64,000 nucleotides of DNA from Akkermansia muciniphila (GCA_943333275.1 CALQSQ010000001.1:49923-113922), one strand, 5' to 3'; positions 39,705-49,858 are shown, counted from the first letter of the stretch. The notes: generated by a model not told the origin, from the sequence alone. Numbers and translations: made by a program.

Positions 39705-42428
39705 ATGTTTTTGCTGCATCTTCTTCAGCCCTGGACATGGAAAATGGCCTGGCGCGACAGTCGGCGGGGACGCCGGCGGCTGCTGTTGTTTTCGGTGAGC
39801 ATCATGTTTGGGATTGCCGCGTTGGTGGCCATCGGCTCGCTGAAGGAGGATTTGATCCAGGCGGTGGAGAATCAGGCCAAGTCTCTGGTGGGCAGTGATG
39901 TTTTCATCAATGGGCGGAAGGAATTTTCAGAGGAAACAAAAAGCATCCTGGTGGAGAGCGGTGCGGAGGTTGCCTACGAGGTTTCCAATCTGGCATCGCT
40001 GAATTTTCCCACTGGAAAGGCCGACAGCGGGCAGATTCGCATTGAAGCGCGCGCGGTCGATCCTGCCTTTCCCTATTACGGCAAACCCCTCACGGATCCT
40101 CCGGACGCATGGGATCGGTGCCTGGCGGGCGAGGGCTTTATCTGCGATCCACCGCTGCTGGATCAGGCGGGCATCAAGTTAGGCGATCCCGTGAACCTGG
40201 CCGGACTGAAAAGCAAACTCCTGGGGGTGCTGGTCACCGCTCCGGCGCGGGCGTCGTGGGCGGGCGCGATGGGGGTGATTTCCTCGGAAGTCTTTTATGC
40301 CCGCAAACTCCAGCCTAAGACGGGATTGAACAACAAGCTCTTCACTTTTTACCGGGCGCATTTGAAATTTCCCGCAGGGAAAGATCCGGAGGAGTGGGCG
40401 AAGCAAAATCGGGATGCAATCAAGAAAGGCGGGTTCGACATGGAGACGACCGAGAAACGGCGGAAGAATGTCGGGCAGGTGCTCGAGCACCTTTACAGTT
40501 TCCTGAGTCTGCTGGGCTTCATCGCGCTGGTGCTTGGAGGCTTGGGCGTGGCCAGCGCCATCCATGTGCATGTGCAGCAGCGCTGGGCTTCCGTGGCCAC
40601 GCTGCGGTGTCTGGGTTGCAGTTCCAGCCGGGCCTTTGCGATTTTTGTGGTGCAGGGGATCTGCCTGGGATTGTGTGGGGCGACAGGTGGCTTGCTGCTT
40701 GGTCTGGTGCTGCAGCAGGGGATGCCGGTGCTTTTCAAACAGTACATTCCCATCACGATTGATCTCCATTTCCAAGTAAAAAGCATTTTCATCGCGCTGG
40801 GATTGGGATTCCTGATCTGTGTAAGTTTTGCGCTCCTGCCGCTGCTGCGGATTCGTCGCATCAGTCCCCTGGCGGCGGTGCGGGCCACGCAGACGGAGGA
40901 GGTGAAACCAAAGTCCCGCTGGGTTTGGCTGGCCTGGGTGTTGTGGATTGCCGTGATGGCGTTCTGGAGTTACGAGAGTTGGAGGGGCAAGATGGAATGG
41001 ATGGATAACGTGCATCTGCGAAATCTGGGGTTTGTGGTCCTGTTCCTGCTGGGTGCCGGTCTCGTCGTCCGGGCGGTGGATCCAATCTGGTGGATGATCA
41101 TTGCGGTCCTCGGTGGGACGCTGACCTTTCTGGCCTGCAGCCTCAGTCCTCCCAAGACGCCGCAGGTGGGTTATGGATTCGCCGTGATGCTTGGGCTGGG
41201 ATTGCTGGTGCTGGCGCTGACTGGCAAGGCCGTCATCTTTGCGGCCAAGTCTCTCCGCTATCCCCGGTGGCCCTACGCGCTGCGACAGGGGATGCTGAAT
41301 TTGCATCGTCCCCGCAACCAGACCCTGCTCTTTATTCTCAGTGCCGGGCTGGGCGTTTGTTTGATTCTGACGATGATCTTTGTTCAGCGATCGCTGCTGC
41401 AGTTTCTGGAGACGAAAGCCCTGAAAGGCAAGCCCGATCTGGCGCTGCTGGATGTGAAGGGTGATCAGGAGGGCCCGATTCGCAAATTGATTGCGGGCTA
41501 TTCCAGCGAAGTTCCGGACTACGCCAGCATGGTGAGCATGCAGCTGACGAAGATTAACGACGTGAATCTGGTGGAAATTCAAAAAATCCCCGAGAAGCGG
41601 GTCGCGCATTGGATTCCAGGCTACAGTTTCAACTCAACAAGCCGGTCGAAATTGACGGGCTCGGAGAAATTAATTTCCGGAGAAGTAGCCACAACGTATG
41701 AAGGCACCGGGTCGGTTCCGGTGAGTATCGAGAAGGGAATGATGGAGACGCTGAAGGTGAAACTGGGTGACAACGTGACATTTGAGATCGAAGGCCAGCC
41801 CATGGATTGCCGCATCGTGGGGGTCCGGCAGGTGGTCTGGGAGGAATTGGGATTGAACTTCTTTTTCGTATTTCCTCCCGGCCCCCTGGAGGTTTTTCCC
41901 CACAGCGGAGTAATGATGGCCAAGTTGGGTGATTCCCTGAAGAGTGCCGCGCTACAGCGGGAAATCGCACGGGAGTTCAGCAATGTGAACATGCTGGATA
42001 TCGGCCAGATCTTTGAGACGATCACCGGGATCATCGACAAGGTTTCCTTTGTGATTCGTTTCATGGCCCTCTTCACGATCATGACCGGGGTGGTGATCCT
42101 GATCGCCGTCATCGTGAGCGGGAAGCGCGATCGGATCGAGGAAAGCGTACTGCTGCGGACCCTGGGGGCCAGCCGACAGACCATCTGGAAAATCCTCGTC
42201 AGCGAATACGCCCTGCTGGGCCTGCTGGCCACGCTGACCGGCGGAGTGTTATCCGTCGGGGGAGCGATGTGGCTTGCCCATTATGTTTTTAAACTCGACT
42301 ACCAGTTCTGGGGCATGCCGTGTGCGCTGGCGATCATATTCGTGACCTCATTCACCACGGTGGTGGGGCTGCTGCTCAGTCGTGGAATTACGAACGCACC
42401 ACCGCTCGCGATTTTGCGGGAATCGTGA
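39705..42428 (+). CDS. Large FtsX-type ABC transporter permease
   Basis: The 907-residue membrane protein has the duplicated MacB/FtsX layout of YbbP-like permeases. TM1 is near residue 25-45 and a periplasmic domain follows (about 50-260). Three helices end in RRISPLAAVRA (about 265-395), then a middle pair of helices, TM near 555, a second periplasmic domain, and the final FtsX core with RTLGASRQTIWKILVSEYALLG and the last helices ending LAILRES. Such permeases work with a YbbA/LolD-like ATPase. None is adjacent here, so the partner must be elsewhere. It starts 29 bases after the PQQ gene. Confidence 0.9.
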   Translation: MFLLHLLQPWTWKMAWRDSRRGRRRLLLFSVSIMFGIAALVAIGSLKEDLIQAVENQAKSLVGSDVFINGRKEFSEETKSILVESGAEVAYEVSNLASLNFPTGKADSGQIRIEARAVDPAFPYYGKPLTDPPDAWDRCLAGEGFICDPPLLDQAGIKLGDPVNLAGLKSKLLGVLVTAPARASWAGAMGVISSEVFYARKLQPKTGLNNKLFTFYRAHLKFPAGKDPEEWAKQNRDAIKKGGFDMETTEKRRKNVGQVLEHLYSFLSLLGFIALVLGGLGVASAIHVHVQQRWASVATLRCLGCSSSRAFAIFVVQGICLGLCGATGGLLLGLVLQQGMPVLFKQYIPITIDLHFQVKSIFIALGLGFLICVSFALLPLLRIRRISPLAAVRATQTEEVKPKSRWVWLAWVLWIAVMAFWSYESWRGKMEWMDNVHLRNLGFVVLFLLGAGLVVRAVDPIWWMIIAVLGGTLTFLACSLSPPKTPQVGYGFAVMLGLGLLVLALTGKAVIFAAKSLRYPRWPYALRQGMLNLHRPRNQTLLFILSAGLGVCLILTMIFVQRSLLQFLETKALKGKPDLALLDVKGDQEGPIRKLIAGYSSEVPDYASMVSMQLTKINDVNLVEIQKIPEKRVAHWIPGYSFNSTSRSKLTGSEKLISGEVATTYEGTGSVPVSIEKGMMETLKVKLGDNVTFEIEGQPMDCRIVGVRQVVWEELGLNFFFVFPPGPLEVFPHSGVMMAKLGDSLKSAALQREIAREFSNVNMLDIGQIFETITGIIDKVSFVIRFMALFTIMTGVVILIAVIVSGKRDRIEESVLLRTLGASRQTIWKILVSEYALLGLLATLTGGVLSVGGAMWLAHYVFKLDYQFWGMPCALAIIFVTSFTTVVGLLLSRGITNAPPLAILRES

Positions 42429-42469
42429 TTGGGTCGGTTATTCAACCAACTGACGAAGGAGGCTTGAAA

Positions 42470-44071
42470 TTACTTTGCTGCGGGAGCAGCTGCTGGAGGC
42501 AGTTCCATGGGCAGCGGCTTGGCGCCTTCGGCGAAGCAGTAGAGGTGGGTCTGGGTGCTGATAAGCAGGGCACCGTTGGCGGCCACGGCACTGCAAAGAA
42601 TGGGGGAGGGGAAGTCGATGAATCCCAGTTTTTTCATTTCCTTGCCGGCGGCAAGGATCGTCAGCTCGCCCTCCTCGTTGCCAACATAAATCCGGCCATC
42701 AGCCACCAAAGTGCTGCCCCAGATGTGGCCCTTGGTGTCGTAGGTCCAATATTTCTTGCCCGTCTCGGCATCGAGGCAATGGACCATGCCGGCGTATTCG
42801 GCGATGTAAAGCAGGTCGTCCTTGATGGAGACGGTGGAAATGGCGCGGCCGATTTCCTTGTACGTCCAGATCGCACCATTCTTGGTGATGTCCCCGCGTT
42901 TGGATGCATCAATGCAACTCAGCATGCCGACGCCTTCACCGTGTTCGGGATCCTGTCCGATCGCCACGTAGATGCGATTTTTGTAAAAGACCGGGGTGGC
43001 GATGATCTCACTGGGGCCCTCGGAAGTGGCGTATTTCCGGGGCATGGCGGACTGGTCAAAACGGTACTCGTGCGGATTGGCATCGTAGCGCCAGAGTTCC
43101 TCAAGGTAGGAGACATCATCATCCTCCTTCTTGAGGCCCATGCCGTAGCCATAGACCCAGCCATCGCCGGCCGCGAAAACAACTCCAGGAACGCCGCCGA
43201 GATCCCCGGACGCTGGTGATGCCCAGGAGCAGTGGAGGATGCGGGTGCTGATTTTGGAGGGGTCCTCCGCAACGTAGGCACCGGTTTTTTTATCCAGGGC
43301 GATAAAACTGGGGGCCTGGGTGTTGGGAATATTAGTGTGCGTCCAGTCCACGCCATTGGAGGTGGTGACGTAGATTTTGTCCCCGACGATGGAGGGGGAG
43401 CTGCTTGTCATGTTGTGTGGAAAAACGCCCAGTTCATCGCGCATGGAATACCGCCAGATGATGTCGGCGTCCTTTGGGGTCACTTCCGCGGTGGGTGGAG
43501 CGGGCTGGCCGGGGGCGGCGGGTGGCGTCATGAACTTGGCTTCATCCTTATAGGGGCCGTCGTTGCCGTTGGCCTGGGCGTTCATGTCGATGCAGACGAC
43601 CTCGCATTGATTCGTCACGATGTAGGCACGGTCGCCCTCAATGCTTGCGGAAGCGCAAATGCCGAGAAATTCCCAGTCATTTACTTTTCCTGCCGCCAGC
43701 TTGGGCACCACAAGCTGCCATTGGAATTTGCCAGTTTTCTCGTCCAGACACATGAGGATGCCTCGGTCGCCCATCTTGCTGCGGTCGCGCGGGGACTCAT
43801 TGTTGGTGCCGATGAGAATCTTGCCGCCGCTCACGGTGGGGGTACCGTAGGTTTGCGATCCGAGCTTGACGATCCACTTGCAGTTTTTGGTCGTGGCCAG
43901 GTCGATTTCGTCCTTGCCCTTGATTTTTTTCCCTGGGGCAAATTCGGTGGGCAGGCCCTTTTCATTGGAGACCATGTTGCGGCCCGGGGTGCCGGACCAT
44001 TCCGGCCAGTCGCCGGCAACGGCGGCCAGGGGAAGGAACGCGATGATTTGAGAGAGGCGGGAGATTTTCAT
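42470..44071 (-). CDS. Secreted PQQ-type beta-propeller protein 2
   Basis: The 533-residue protein has a signal peptide (MKISRLSQIIAFLPLAAVAG) and DWPEWSGTPGRNM. Blades follow with DEKTGKFQWQL, DIIWRYSMRDE, DKKTGAYVAED and DAETGKKYWTYDTKG, and the end is Pro/Ala-rich (LPPAAAPAAK). It contains insertions between blades, such as a PPAAPGQPAPP linker near residue 185. It is convergent with the permease gene and lies 33 bases downstream of a third PQQ gene on the same strand, so the two minus-strand propellers form an operon. Confidence 0.9.
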   Translation of the reverse strand: MKISRLSQIIAFLPLAAVAGDWPEWSGTPGRNMVSNEKGLPTEFAPGKKIKGKDEIDLATTKNCKWIVKLGSQTYGTPTVSGGKILIGTNNESPRDRSKMGDRGILMCLDEKTGKFQWQLVVPKLAAGKVNDWEFLGICASASIEGDRAYIVTNQCEVVCIDMNAQANGNDGPYKDEAKFMTPPAAPGQPAPPTAEVTPKDADIIWRYSMRDELGVFPHNMTSSSPSIVGDKIYVTTSNGVDWTHTNIPNTQAPSFIALDKKTGAYVAEDPSKISTRILHCSWASPASGDLGGVPGVVFAAGDGWVYGYGMGLKKEDDDVSYLEELWRYDANPHEYRFDQSAMPRKYATSEGPSEIIATPVFYKNRIYVAIGQDPEHGEGVGMLSCIDASKRGDITKNGAIWTYKEIGRAISTVSIKDDLLYIAEYAGMVHCLDAETGKKYWTYDTKGHIWGSTLVADGRIYVGNEEGELTILAAGKEMKKLGFIDFPSPILCSAVAANGALLISTQTHLYCFAEGAKPLPMELPPAAAPAAK

Positions 44072-44104
44072 ATCGGAGGTACTGGATGAGGGGTGATGAG
44101 GATT

Positions 44105-46396
44105 CTAGCGGGGCGTGACGGTGATATTGTCGATGTAAACGCGTTTTTGTACGTTTGGAGAAAAGCCGAAGACACCGGGCGAGCCCTTGGTGTGTCCGTG
44201 GGTTTGCTTGGCCTCGACGGTCCAGGCTTCGGGTTCGGGTGAGCCTTTTTCCCAGGCCTTGGCGCGGACGGTGGCGGTGCCCTCCTTGTCGAGATCGACA
44301 ATGGTCTTGAGCGTATACCACTGATTGGGCTTCACGGTGAAGGGGGTGGTGACGTGGAGGCGCTCGAAATTGGAGGTGATTTCCACGGTGCCGTCGTTGC
44401 CCTTGAGAGCGATGAGGTAGCGTTGATTGATGACACCTACGTCCGATTTCATGCGGCGGTTGCCGTCGGTCATGACATCCGCCTGCACGGTGTAGTTGCT
44501 CATGTCCACCGGGCCGATGAATGTAATGGCGCGTTGGAAGAACATTTGGTCCAGCGTCTTGGCCAGCACCTTGTTGCCATCGAGTTCGCGAATTTCCCAT
44601 TTGAAGCGGGCACCCAGCCAGGGGAGGGGCGGGTAGGCGAACTTGGTTCCGGTTTCCGACGGGTGGTCCTCGGTGACGGCGAAGGATTCGAAATCCTGGG
44701 CGATGGGCGGCTTGGCGCTAACGCGCGCGCGGATGGTTCCGATGAGTCCATCGGCGCTGGTGGCTTTGAAGGCCCCGGCGGACATCTTGGCCTCAGGCCC
44801 GGCGACGAGGGCACCTTCGGCGTTGAACTCAGCGTCGGCCGTAGCCTTGACCTTGGCGGTTGGCGGGATGAACTTTTCCCACTTCACATTTTCAGCGAGG
44901 CCGAGTCGCTCGCCATGGGCGTCGATTTTGTAGACGGCAAATTTGGCTTCCTGACCGGGCTGGAGGAGGACCTCGCCGGGGACCATTTGCAGGGCGGCGG
45001 CTGGGCCGGGCTTGGGAAGGACGGGGGCGGGGATCGGGTCCACAGTGATGGCGCCGGTGCCGATTTGAAAACAGTAGGTTTTCTTGCGGGTGTTGATGAA
45101 GAGTTTGCCGCCGGAAATGGCGGGAGCGCCTTCGCCTTCGCCTTCAAGCTTGAGGGAGGTGATGACTTCGCCTTTCGCGGCATCCACCACAAAAAGTGCC
45201 GTTTCGTAGGCGCCGCCCGGACCCGTGGCCCCGCCCTTAAAGGGAATGTAGAGTCGGCCATCTGCATAGGCGGGGGAGGAATGGAGGTTGTCTTCGGAGA
45301 GTTTGAGATGCCAGAGTTCCTTGCCGGACTGGCATTCGAAAGCGTAGACATTGCCCGTGCTGGTCATTTGGTAGACTTTGCCATCAACGACGACCGGGGA
45401 GCTGGACCACGCGCCGATGGGGAAGCGCCAGGCTTCCGCTGCGGGTGGGAGCGGGGTGGCGTCGGTCTTGGTGGGGTCTTCCTGCTTGGGAGGAATGGCC
45501 TCGGGGAGTTTGATGGCGACCATGCGACCCGAGTCCGAGGAATCGATATTTTCATCGTTGTGAATGGCGAAAAGGAGATTGCCATCGACGGCGGAGGAGG
45601 CATTGACGCCATTTTTGCTTAGTTGGAAACGCCAGAGCGGAGCACCCGTCCGGGCATTGACGCAGCAAATATTGCCGTCGCCAGTCCCTGCATAAAAGAC
45701 GCGGGTGTTCCAGCGCGTTTCAAAATAGGGAGTCGTGAAGGAGCCATCCACGGGACGCAAGCCGGGCTGCGAGGCCCAGATGAATTCGCCGGTCTTTTTG
45801 TCGAAGGCGTAGAAGCGGTTTGCGGCCGGGCCGGCTGCGCCCCAGTTGGCGGAGATGCTGTTGATGATTACAACGTTGCCGTCGACGGCGGGTGATCCGG
45901 TCCGGCCGTTGGGAAAGGTCAGGCGGCCGACATTTTCCATGAGGGAATTTTCCCAGACCTGCTTGCCTTCCATGTCGAAGGACATCAGCACCCCGGTTGT
46001 GGTCATGAGGAAGAGGTGGTTGGTCTCGGGATCATAACCAGGGCTGCCGATGGCATAGCGGTCGTAAATGTTGTCGCTGAGAAAGTCGCGGAAGGTGTGT
46101 TCCCAAAGGGTCTTGCCAGTGGCGGCCTCCACGCAGGCGAAGACCTCCACCAGATTCCCCTTCTCGCCACGGTATCCGAAAAGATAGACGCGATCACCAA
46201 TGACCAGCGGGGCGCCCTGACCCGCGAGATCAATTTTCCAGAGCGGCTCGCTCTTGAATTCATTTTTCGCGTAATGCTCCGGCGAACGTCCGTTTTGGAA
46301 TGGCCCCCTCCAGGGAAACCAATCGTGGGAGGGTTCGGCCGCGGAGAGCAGGGATGCTGCCGCGCAGGCGGGCAGGATGAGGGAGAGTGGGTGCAT
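44105..46396 (-). CDS. Secreted PQQ-type beta-propeller protein 3 with C-terminal beta-sandwich
   Basis: I start at the ATG at 46396, directly before a signal peptide (HPLSLILPACAAASLLSAA). The 763-residue protein has DWFPWRGPFQNG, then propeller blades to about residue 450 (EAATGKTLWEH, DMEGKQVWEN, DKKTGEFIWAS, NARTGAPLWRF, ECQSGKELWHL). An Ig-like domain follows (VPGEVLLQPGQEAKFAVYKI, near 490-590). The C-terminal beta-sandwich of about 170 residues (YTVQADVMTD, NQWYTLKTIVDLDKEGTATV, VYIDNITVTPR) resembles a concanavalin-like or family-16 carbohydrate-binding fold. Probable role: binding glycans or surface assembly. It forms an operon with the gene downstream. Confidence 0.88.
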   Translation of the reverse strand: MHPLSLILPACAAASLLSAAEPSHDWFPWRGPFQNGRSPEHYAKNEFKSEPLWKIDLAGQGAPLVIGDRVYLFGYRGEKGNLVEVFACVEAATGKTLWEHTFRDFLSDNIYDRYAIGSPGYDPETNHLFLMTTTGVLMSFDMEGKQVWENSLMENVGRLTFPNGRTGSPAVDGNVVIINSISANWGAAGPAANRFYAFDKKTGEFIWASQPGLRPVDGSFTTPYFETRWNTRVFYAGTGDGNICCVNARTGAPLWRFQLSKNGVNASSAVDGNLLFAIHNDENIDSSDSGRMVAIKLPEAIPPKQEDPTKTDATPLPPAAEAWRFPIGAWSSSPVVVDGKVYQMTSTGNVYAFECQSGKELWHLKLSEDNLHSSPAYADGRLYIPFKGGATGPGGAYETALFVVDAAKGEVITSLKLEGEGEGAPAISGGKLFINTRKKTYCFQIGTGAITVDPIPAPVLPKPGPAAALQMVPGEVLLQPGQEAKFAVYKIDAHGERLGLAENVKWEKFIPPTAKVKATADAEFNAEGALVAGPEAKMSAGAFKATSADGLIGTIRARVSAKPPIAQDFESFAVTEDHPSETGTKFAYPPLPWLGARFKWEIRELDGNKVLAKTLDQMFFQRAITFIGPVDMSNYTVQADVMTDGNRRMKSDVGVINQRYLIALKGNDGTVEITSNFERLHVTTPFTVKPNQWYTLKTIVDLDKEGTATVRAKAWEKGSPEPEAWTVEAKQTHGHTKGSPGVFGFSPNVQKRVYIDNITVTPR

Positions 46397-46556
46397 GGGA
46401 TGAGGGATGGGATGAACAACTCGGGAAAATACCCGGGCATTGACTACGCCATGACCACCTTCTCGCAAGCCAAAGCTATGAGGCTCCGCACAGGAGTATG
46501 CCTGGAACGCGGAGGGGGCGGCGCGGCGCGGATGCCGGGTTTTGATTCACGACGAA

Positions 46557-47678
46557 CTACGGCACATACCAGCCGTGGCCAACGATTTCCGTGATCTCGA
46601 CCTGATTGGGTGAAGCGGATCCGGGCTTGAAGCGGGCCTTGATCGCGAGGGGGCGGGGTCTGACCCGCGCCACGTAGGGAATGGAATAATCGATTTCGGG
46701 GATGACTGGCAGGATGGCTGCCGAGCGTGAGTTCAGCGCGGGATAGCCGTAAAAGGTGATGGATTCATCCCAGTTGACCAGTCGTAGGCAGGCGATGAGG
46801 TCGCGATTTTGGAAATCGTAGTTGTAGTAATCATCCCGGTGCGCCAGAACCCGCAGAAGCACGGGTTCAACCGGCTTAATTTTGAGGAATTCCTGCAGGT
46901 CCATTTCGGATTCGCCGGAATAGCTCAGCCAGTCGATCTTCAGTCCGTCCGGTGTCTTGATGATGTAGACGTTGCGGAACCTATCCTCCTTGGTTTGAAA
47001 AAAGACCATGGCCCGCTCACCGATGGGAACGTTTTCCTCGGCGACGTAGAGGATGAGAAATTCCTTGTACTTCGCGATGGGAAGGTTGTCCGCGATGGCG
47101 GCGAATGAGTTGATTCCGGGGCTGACCTGATTCGGGTTACGCACGAGCGGGATGATTTCCGCGGCTGATTCGGCATTGAAAAATTTTTCCGACAGTTCGC
47201 GTGCCTCCTCGGCCCAGGCATCATTGGGTGCCACGCTGGTGGTTTTTTCTGTGATTGATTTTAAGAGTTCGGCATCAAAATTGCCCTCCTTGTTCTGCAG
47301 GGAGGTCTGGACCACCTGATCCGGATCCTTTTCCAGTCCGCGATCAATCCGGGCGCGGCGCACCAGCATCACGACCACCCCGATCGCCAGCGCGACCATC
47401 ACCATGAACATGGGCATGTGCCAGACCTGCCACTCTTTACGCCGCAGGGCGTCGGTCATATCGACATCGGCGGTCTGCAGTTCGGTCATTGCCGTATTGG
47501 TCAGGCTGTGCCAGCGTTTGCGGCGGTTTTCCCGGGTCTCCTGCTCCGGGCGGTTGCCGATGTCCGCGCTGTAGAGGAACTGGCCGCATTTACTGCAGGA
47601 CTGGCCCGTCAGGCTGCGCTCCATGTCCACACGCGTAATTTGCGAGCAGTGGGGACACGTGATGGGGACGAGGGCCAT
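46557..47678 (-). CDS. Zinc-ribbon membrane protein of unknown function
   Basis: The 373-residue protein starts with a zinc ribbon (CPHC at residues 8-11, CSKC near 28-31). A charged stretch and a single transmembrane helix follow (MPMFMVMVALAIGVVVMLV, near 88-107). The external domain of about 260 residues has GERAMVFFQTKED, IDWLSYSGESEMDLQEFL and LLRVLAHRDDYYNYDF, and a C-terminal PYVARVRP strand pair. The layout is typical of Verrucomicrobia proteins of unknown function. No partner is evident. It is divergent from hisI with a 198-base spacer. Confidence 0.78.
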   Translation of the reverse strand: MALVPITCPHCSQITRVDMERSLTGQSCSKCGQFLYSADIGNRPEQETRENRRKRWHSLTNTAMTELQTADVDMTDALRRKEWQVWHMPMFMVMVALAIGVVVMLVRRARIDRGLEKDPDQVVQTSLQNKEGNFDAELLKSITEKTTSVAPNDAWAEEARELSEKFFNAESAAEIIPLVRNPNQVSPGINSFAAIADNLPIAKYKEFLILYVAEENVPIGERAMVFFQTKEDRFRNVYIIKTPDGLKIDWLSYSGESEMDLQEFLKIKPVEPVLLRVLAHRDDYYNYDFQNRDLIACLRLVNWDESITFYGYPALNSRSAAILPVIPEIDYSIPYVARVRPRPLAIKARFKPGSASPNQVEITEIVGHGWYVP

Positions 47679-47876
47679 GAGAGGATGATGAAATGATTTT
47701 CGCCATCTTGCGGATCACAAAGCTTTTTGGCAATCACCGAATTCTGTTTCCGCCAAATCGGATGGGGGGTGATTGAAAAAGTCCCCGGCGTTTCTTCAGG
47801 GTTGAAATAGAGGAGGCGAGGCGCTACCGAAGTTCCGTTCCCCTCCCCGAGTCACCATCTTTGCTTTTCCAAACCT

Positions 47877-48320
47877 ATGAAATTCAGCCTCCGCAGCGAT
47901 AAACAGGCAATCGAATCCGGTCTTGGATTCGCTCCCAAATTCGATGCCGACGGTCTCATCGTTGCCATCGCCCAGGACGAGTCCACCGGGGAAATTCTCA
48001 TGGTCGCCTACATGAATGAGCAATCGCTCGCCGAGACCCTCCGTCTGGGAGAGGCTGTCTACTACAGCCGCAGCCGCAGGGAGATCTGGCACAAGGGACT
48101 GACCAGCGGGCACGTCCAGAAAGTGTCCGCTATCCTAACGGATTGTGATCAGGACGCCCTCGTCCTGAAAGTCATACAAATCGGTGAAGGAGCCTGCCAC
48201 AATGGATTCCGCAGTTGTTTCTACCGCACCGTCATCCAGCCTGCCACGGATCCCGTGACGCTCCGCCAGAGCATCGGAGAGAAATCCTATGACCCGGATT
48301 CGGTCTATGGGAAAAAGTAA
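47877..48320 (+). CDS. hisI: Phosphoribosyl-AMP cyclohydrolase
   Basis: The 147-residue enzyme opens the adenine ring of phosphoribosyl-AMP in histidine synthesis. Motifs are KFDADGLIVAIAQDESTGEILMVAYMNEQSL, split here as FDADGLIVAIAQD and LMVAYMNEQSL, AVYYSRSRREIWHKG, SGHVQKV, and the metal-binding DCDQDALVLKVIQ and GACHNGFRSCFYR. It is the monofunctional form without a fused HisE domain, and no other his genes are adjacent. The ATG at 47877 agrees with family length (about 110-150) and has no SD. Confidence 0.96.
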   Translation: MKFSLRSDKQAIESGLGFAPKFDADGLIVAIAQDESTGEILMVAYMNEQSLAETLRLGEAVYYSRSRREIWHKGLTSGHVQKVSAILTDCDQDALVLKVIQIGEGACHNGFRSCFYRTVIQPATDPVTLRQSIGEKSYDPDSVYGKK

Positions 48321-48337
48321 ACCCGCCCAAGTTGGGA

Positions 48338-49858
48338 TCAGCGCGTGGTTACCGCCGCCGTAGGGGGGTCGAACTCAATGGGTCCCGAGTCCTTGTCGAA
48401 CCAGCCGCCGATATCCTTGAGCATGACCCAGACCATGAAACTCAGCAGCATGATCGCAAAGGAAGCCTGCACGTATTCAACAATGCGACCCCGCAGGGGA
48501 CGACCGCTGGCCGCCTCAATCAAGGCCATGGTGATGTGACCGCCATCCAGCACCGGAACGGGCAGTAAATTCAGGATGGCGAGGTTGATGTTAAGCACAA
48601 CGGTGAACCAGAAGATTAGCCGCCAGCCGTTCTCAATGGAGAAAAGCTGGTGGTAAATGCTGATGATCCCGAGCGCGCTGCTCATGTGACCGGCATTGAT
48701 GCTTGATTTGGGTGAGACCAGCGCCCCGAGGGTCGCGAAAGTGGTCTGCAGGCTTTCCTTCACCTGATCGTAGGGCGTGGGGTGGACGATGTCCGTTTGG
48801 TTTGCCTTGCGGGTTTGGTCTGCCATGTTCTCGTAAAGGAGTCCGATCTCACCCTTGTTCTCCTCGGGGTCCAGCGTGACGTAATCCACCGGGCGGGGTG
48901 GGATCACCGGAGTCACGGAAAATTTCATAAGCTGGCCGTCGCGTTCGAATTCCAATTCCAATGGCGCATCAGGTTTGGCCTTGATGGCGTCGGCAATGGG
49001 ACGGTCGTGGTAGAGCCGCTGGCCATTGAGGTTTTTCAGAATGTCGCCGGCCTTGATTCCCGCCAGAGCTGCCGGGCTGTGGTCTAGCACCTTCTTCACC
49101 GCGATCTTTTCCATGGCCGGCAAAACGCCGACCCGTCGCATGGGGGGGCGCGCCCAGATTTTTTTGAACCAGGGGGTCTTTTCCCACTTGATGAACTCCT
49201 CCTCCTTTTCCTTCTGGGCGTGGACCATCACCTGCATCGGCTTGCCATCGCGGAGAATGTCAAATTTGATGTCATCATTTTCCGCAGAGACCACTCCCCA
49301 CATCAGGCTGTTGATCGGCCCCATGAAGCGCTTGACCGGCTTGCCATCGATGGCTGTCACGTGGTCCAGAACCTGCAGGGCCCCGGGCTTTCCGGCGGGA
49401 CGGTTCGCATCGACATAACCAATCACCGCCTCCTCCTCGGAGGAGCCGACCGGCTTGCCCACTCCCCAGACCAGAAAGGCAAAGGCCACCGCGAGCAAAA
49501 AACTGAAGAGCGGCCCGGCGAAGGCGACGATGATTTTATCCAGCGGAGAAATCGGCGGGAGCGGCTTGTTCTCCCCGCCTTCGCCGTCGCCCTTGCCCTC
49601 GATCGTTTCCATGGACGCCATTTGCGGCAGCGCCACGAATCCGCCGAAGGGGATGGTGCCCAGGCCGTATTGCACACCATTGATGGTTTTTTTCCAAATG
49701 GGTTTGCCGAACCAGATTTGAAATTTATCAATCTTCAATCCCCGCCACCGCGCCGCCAGAAAATGTCCCCACTCGTGAACAACAATCACCAGATTAAACA
49801 GCATGATGACGAGGAACAAAATACCGATCCAGGAAAGCGCGTGAAGGAAGGTGGTCAT
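48338..49858 (-). CDS. rseP: Site-2 intramembrane metalloprotease, RseP-like
   Basis: The 506-residue protein from the ATG at 49858 has zinc motif HEWGH (28-32) in the first transmembrane helix, then FGGFVALPQM and a second helix near 112-132. Two PDZ-like regions follow (about 140-215 and 245-320, with HSPAALAGIKAGDILKNLNG in the second). The last helices carry NLLPVPVLDGGH (LDGGH at 437-441), which supplies the third zinc ligand. It cleaves membrane-bound regulators such as anti-sigma factors and clears signal peptides. Length exceeds E. coli RseP (450), with an insert near 85-105 (GKGDGEGGENKP). The start avoids a long out-of-domain extension. Confidence 0.94.
   Translation of the reverse strand: MTTFLHALSWIGILFLVIMLFNLVIVVHEWGHFLAARWRGLKIDKFQIWFGKPIWKKTINGVQYGLGTIPFGGFVALPQMASMETIEGKGDGEGGENKPLPPISPLDKIIVAFAGPLFSFLLAVAFAFLVWGVGKPVGSSEEEAVIGYVDANRPAGKPGALQVLDHVTAIDGKPVKRFMGPINSLMWGVVSAENDDIKFDILRDGKPMQVMVHAQKEKEEEFIKWEKTPWFKKIWARPPMRRVGVLPAMEKIAVKKVLDHSPAALAGIKAGDILKNLNGQRLYHDRPIADAIKAKPDAPLELEFERDGQLMKFSVTPVIPPRPVDYVTLDPEENKGEIGLLYENMADQTRKANQTDIVHPTPYDQVKESLQTTFATLGALVSPKSSINAGHMSSALGIISIYHQLFSIENGWRLIFWFTVVLNINLAILNLLPVPVLDGGHITMALIEAASGRPLRGRIVEYVQASFAIMLLSFMVWVMLKDIGGWFDKDSGPIEFDPPTAAVTTR

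Noticed and set aside
40179..41609. 476-codon minus-strand ORF rich in His and Gln
   Set aside because: It is antisense to the transmembrane permease; hydrophobic codons read backwards give this composition.
42429..42469. Hairpin in the gap between the permease and PQQ protein 2
   Set aside because: Only a 4-bp stem (GGTT-ATTC-AACC) without a T run; too weak to call a terminator.
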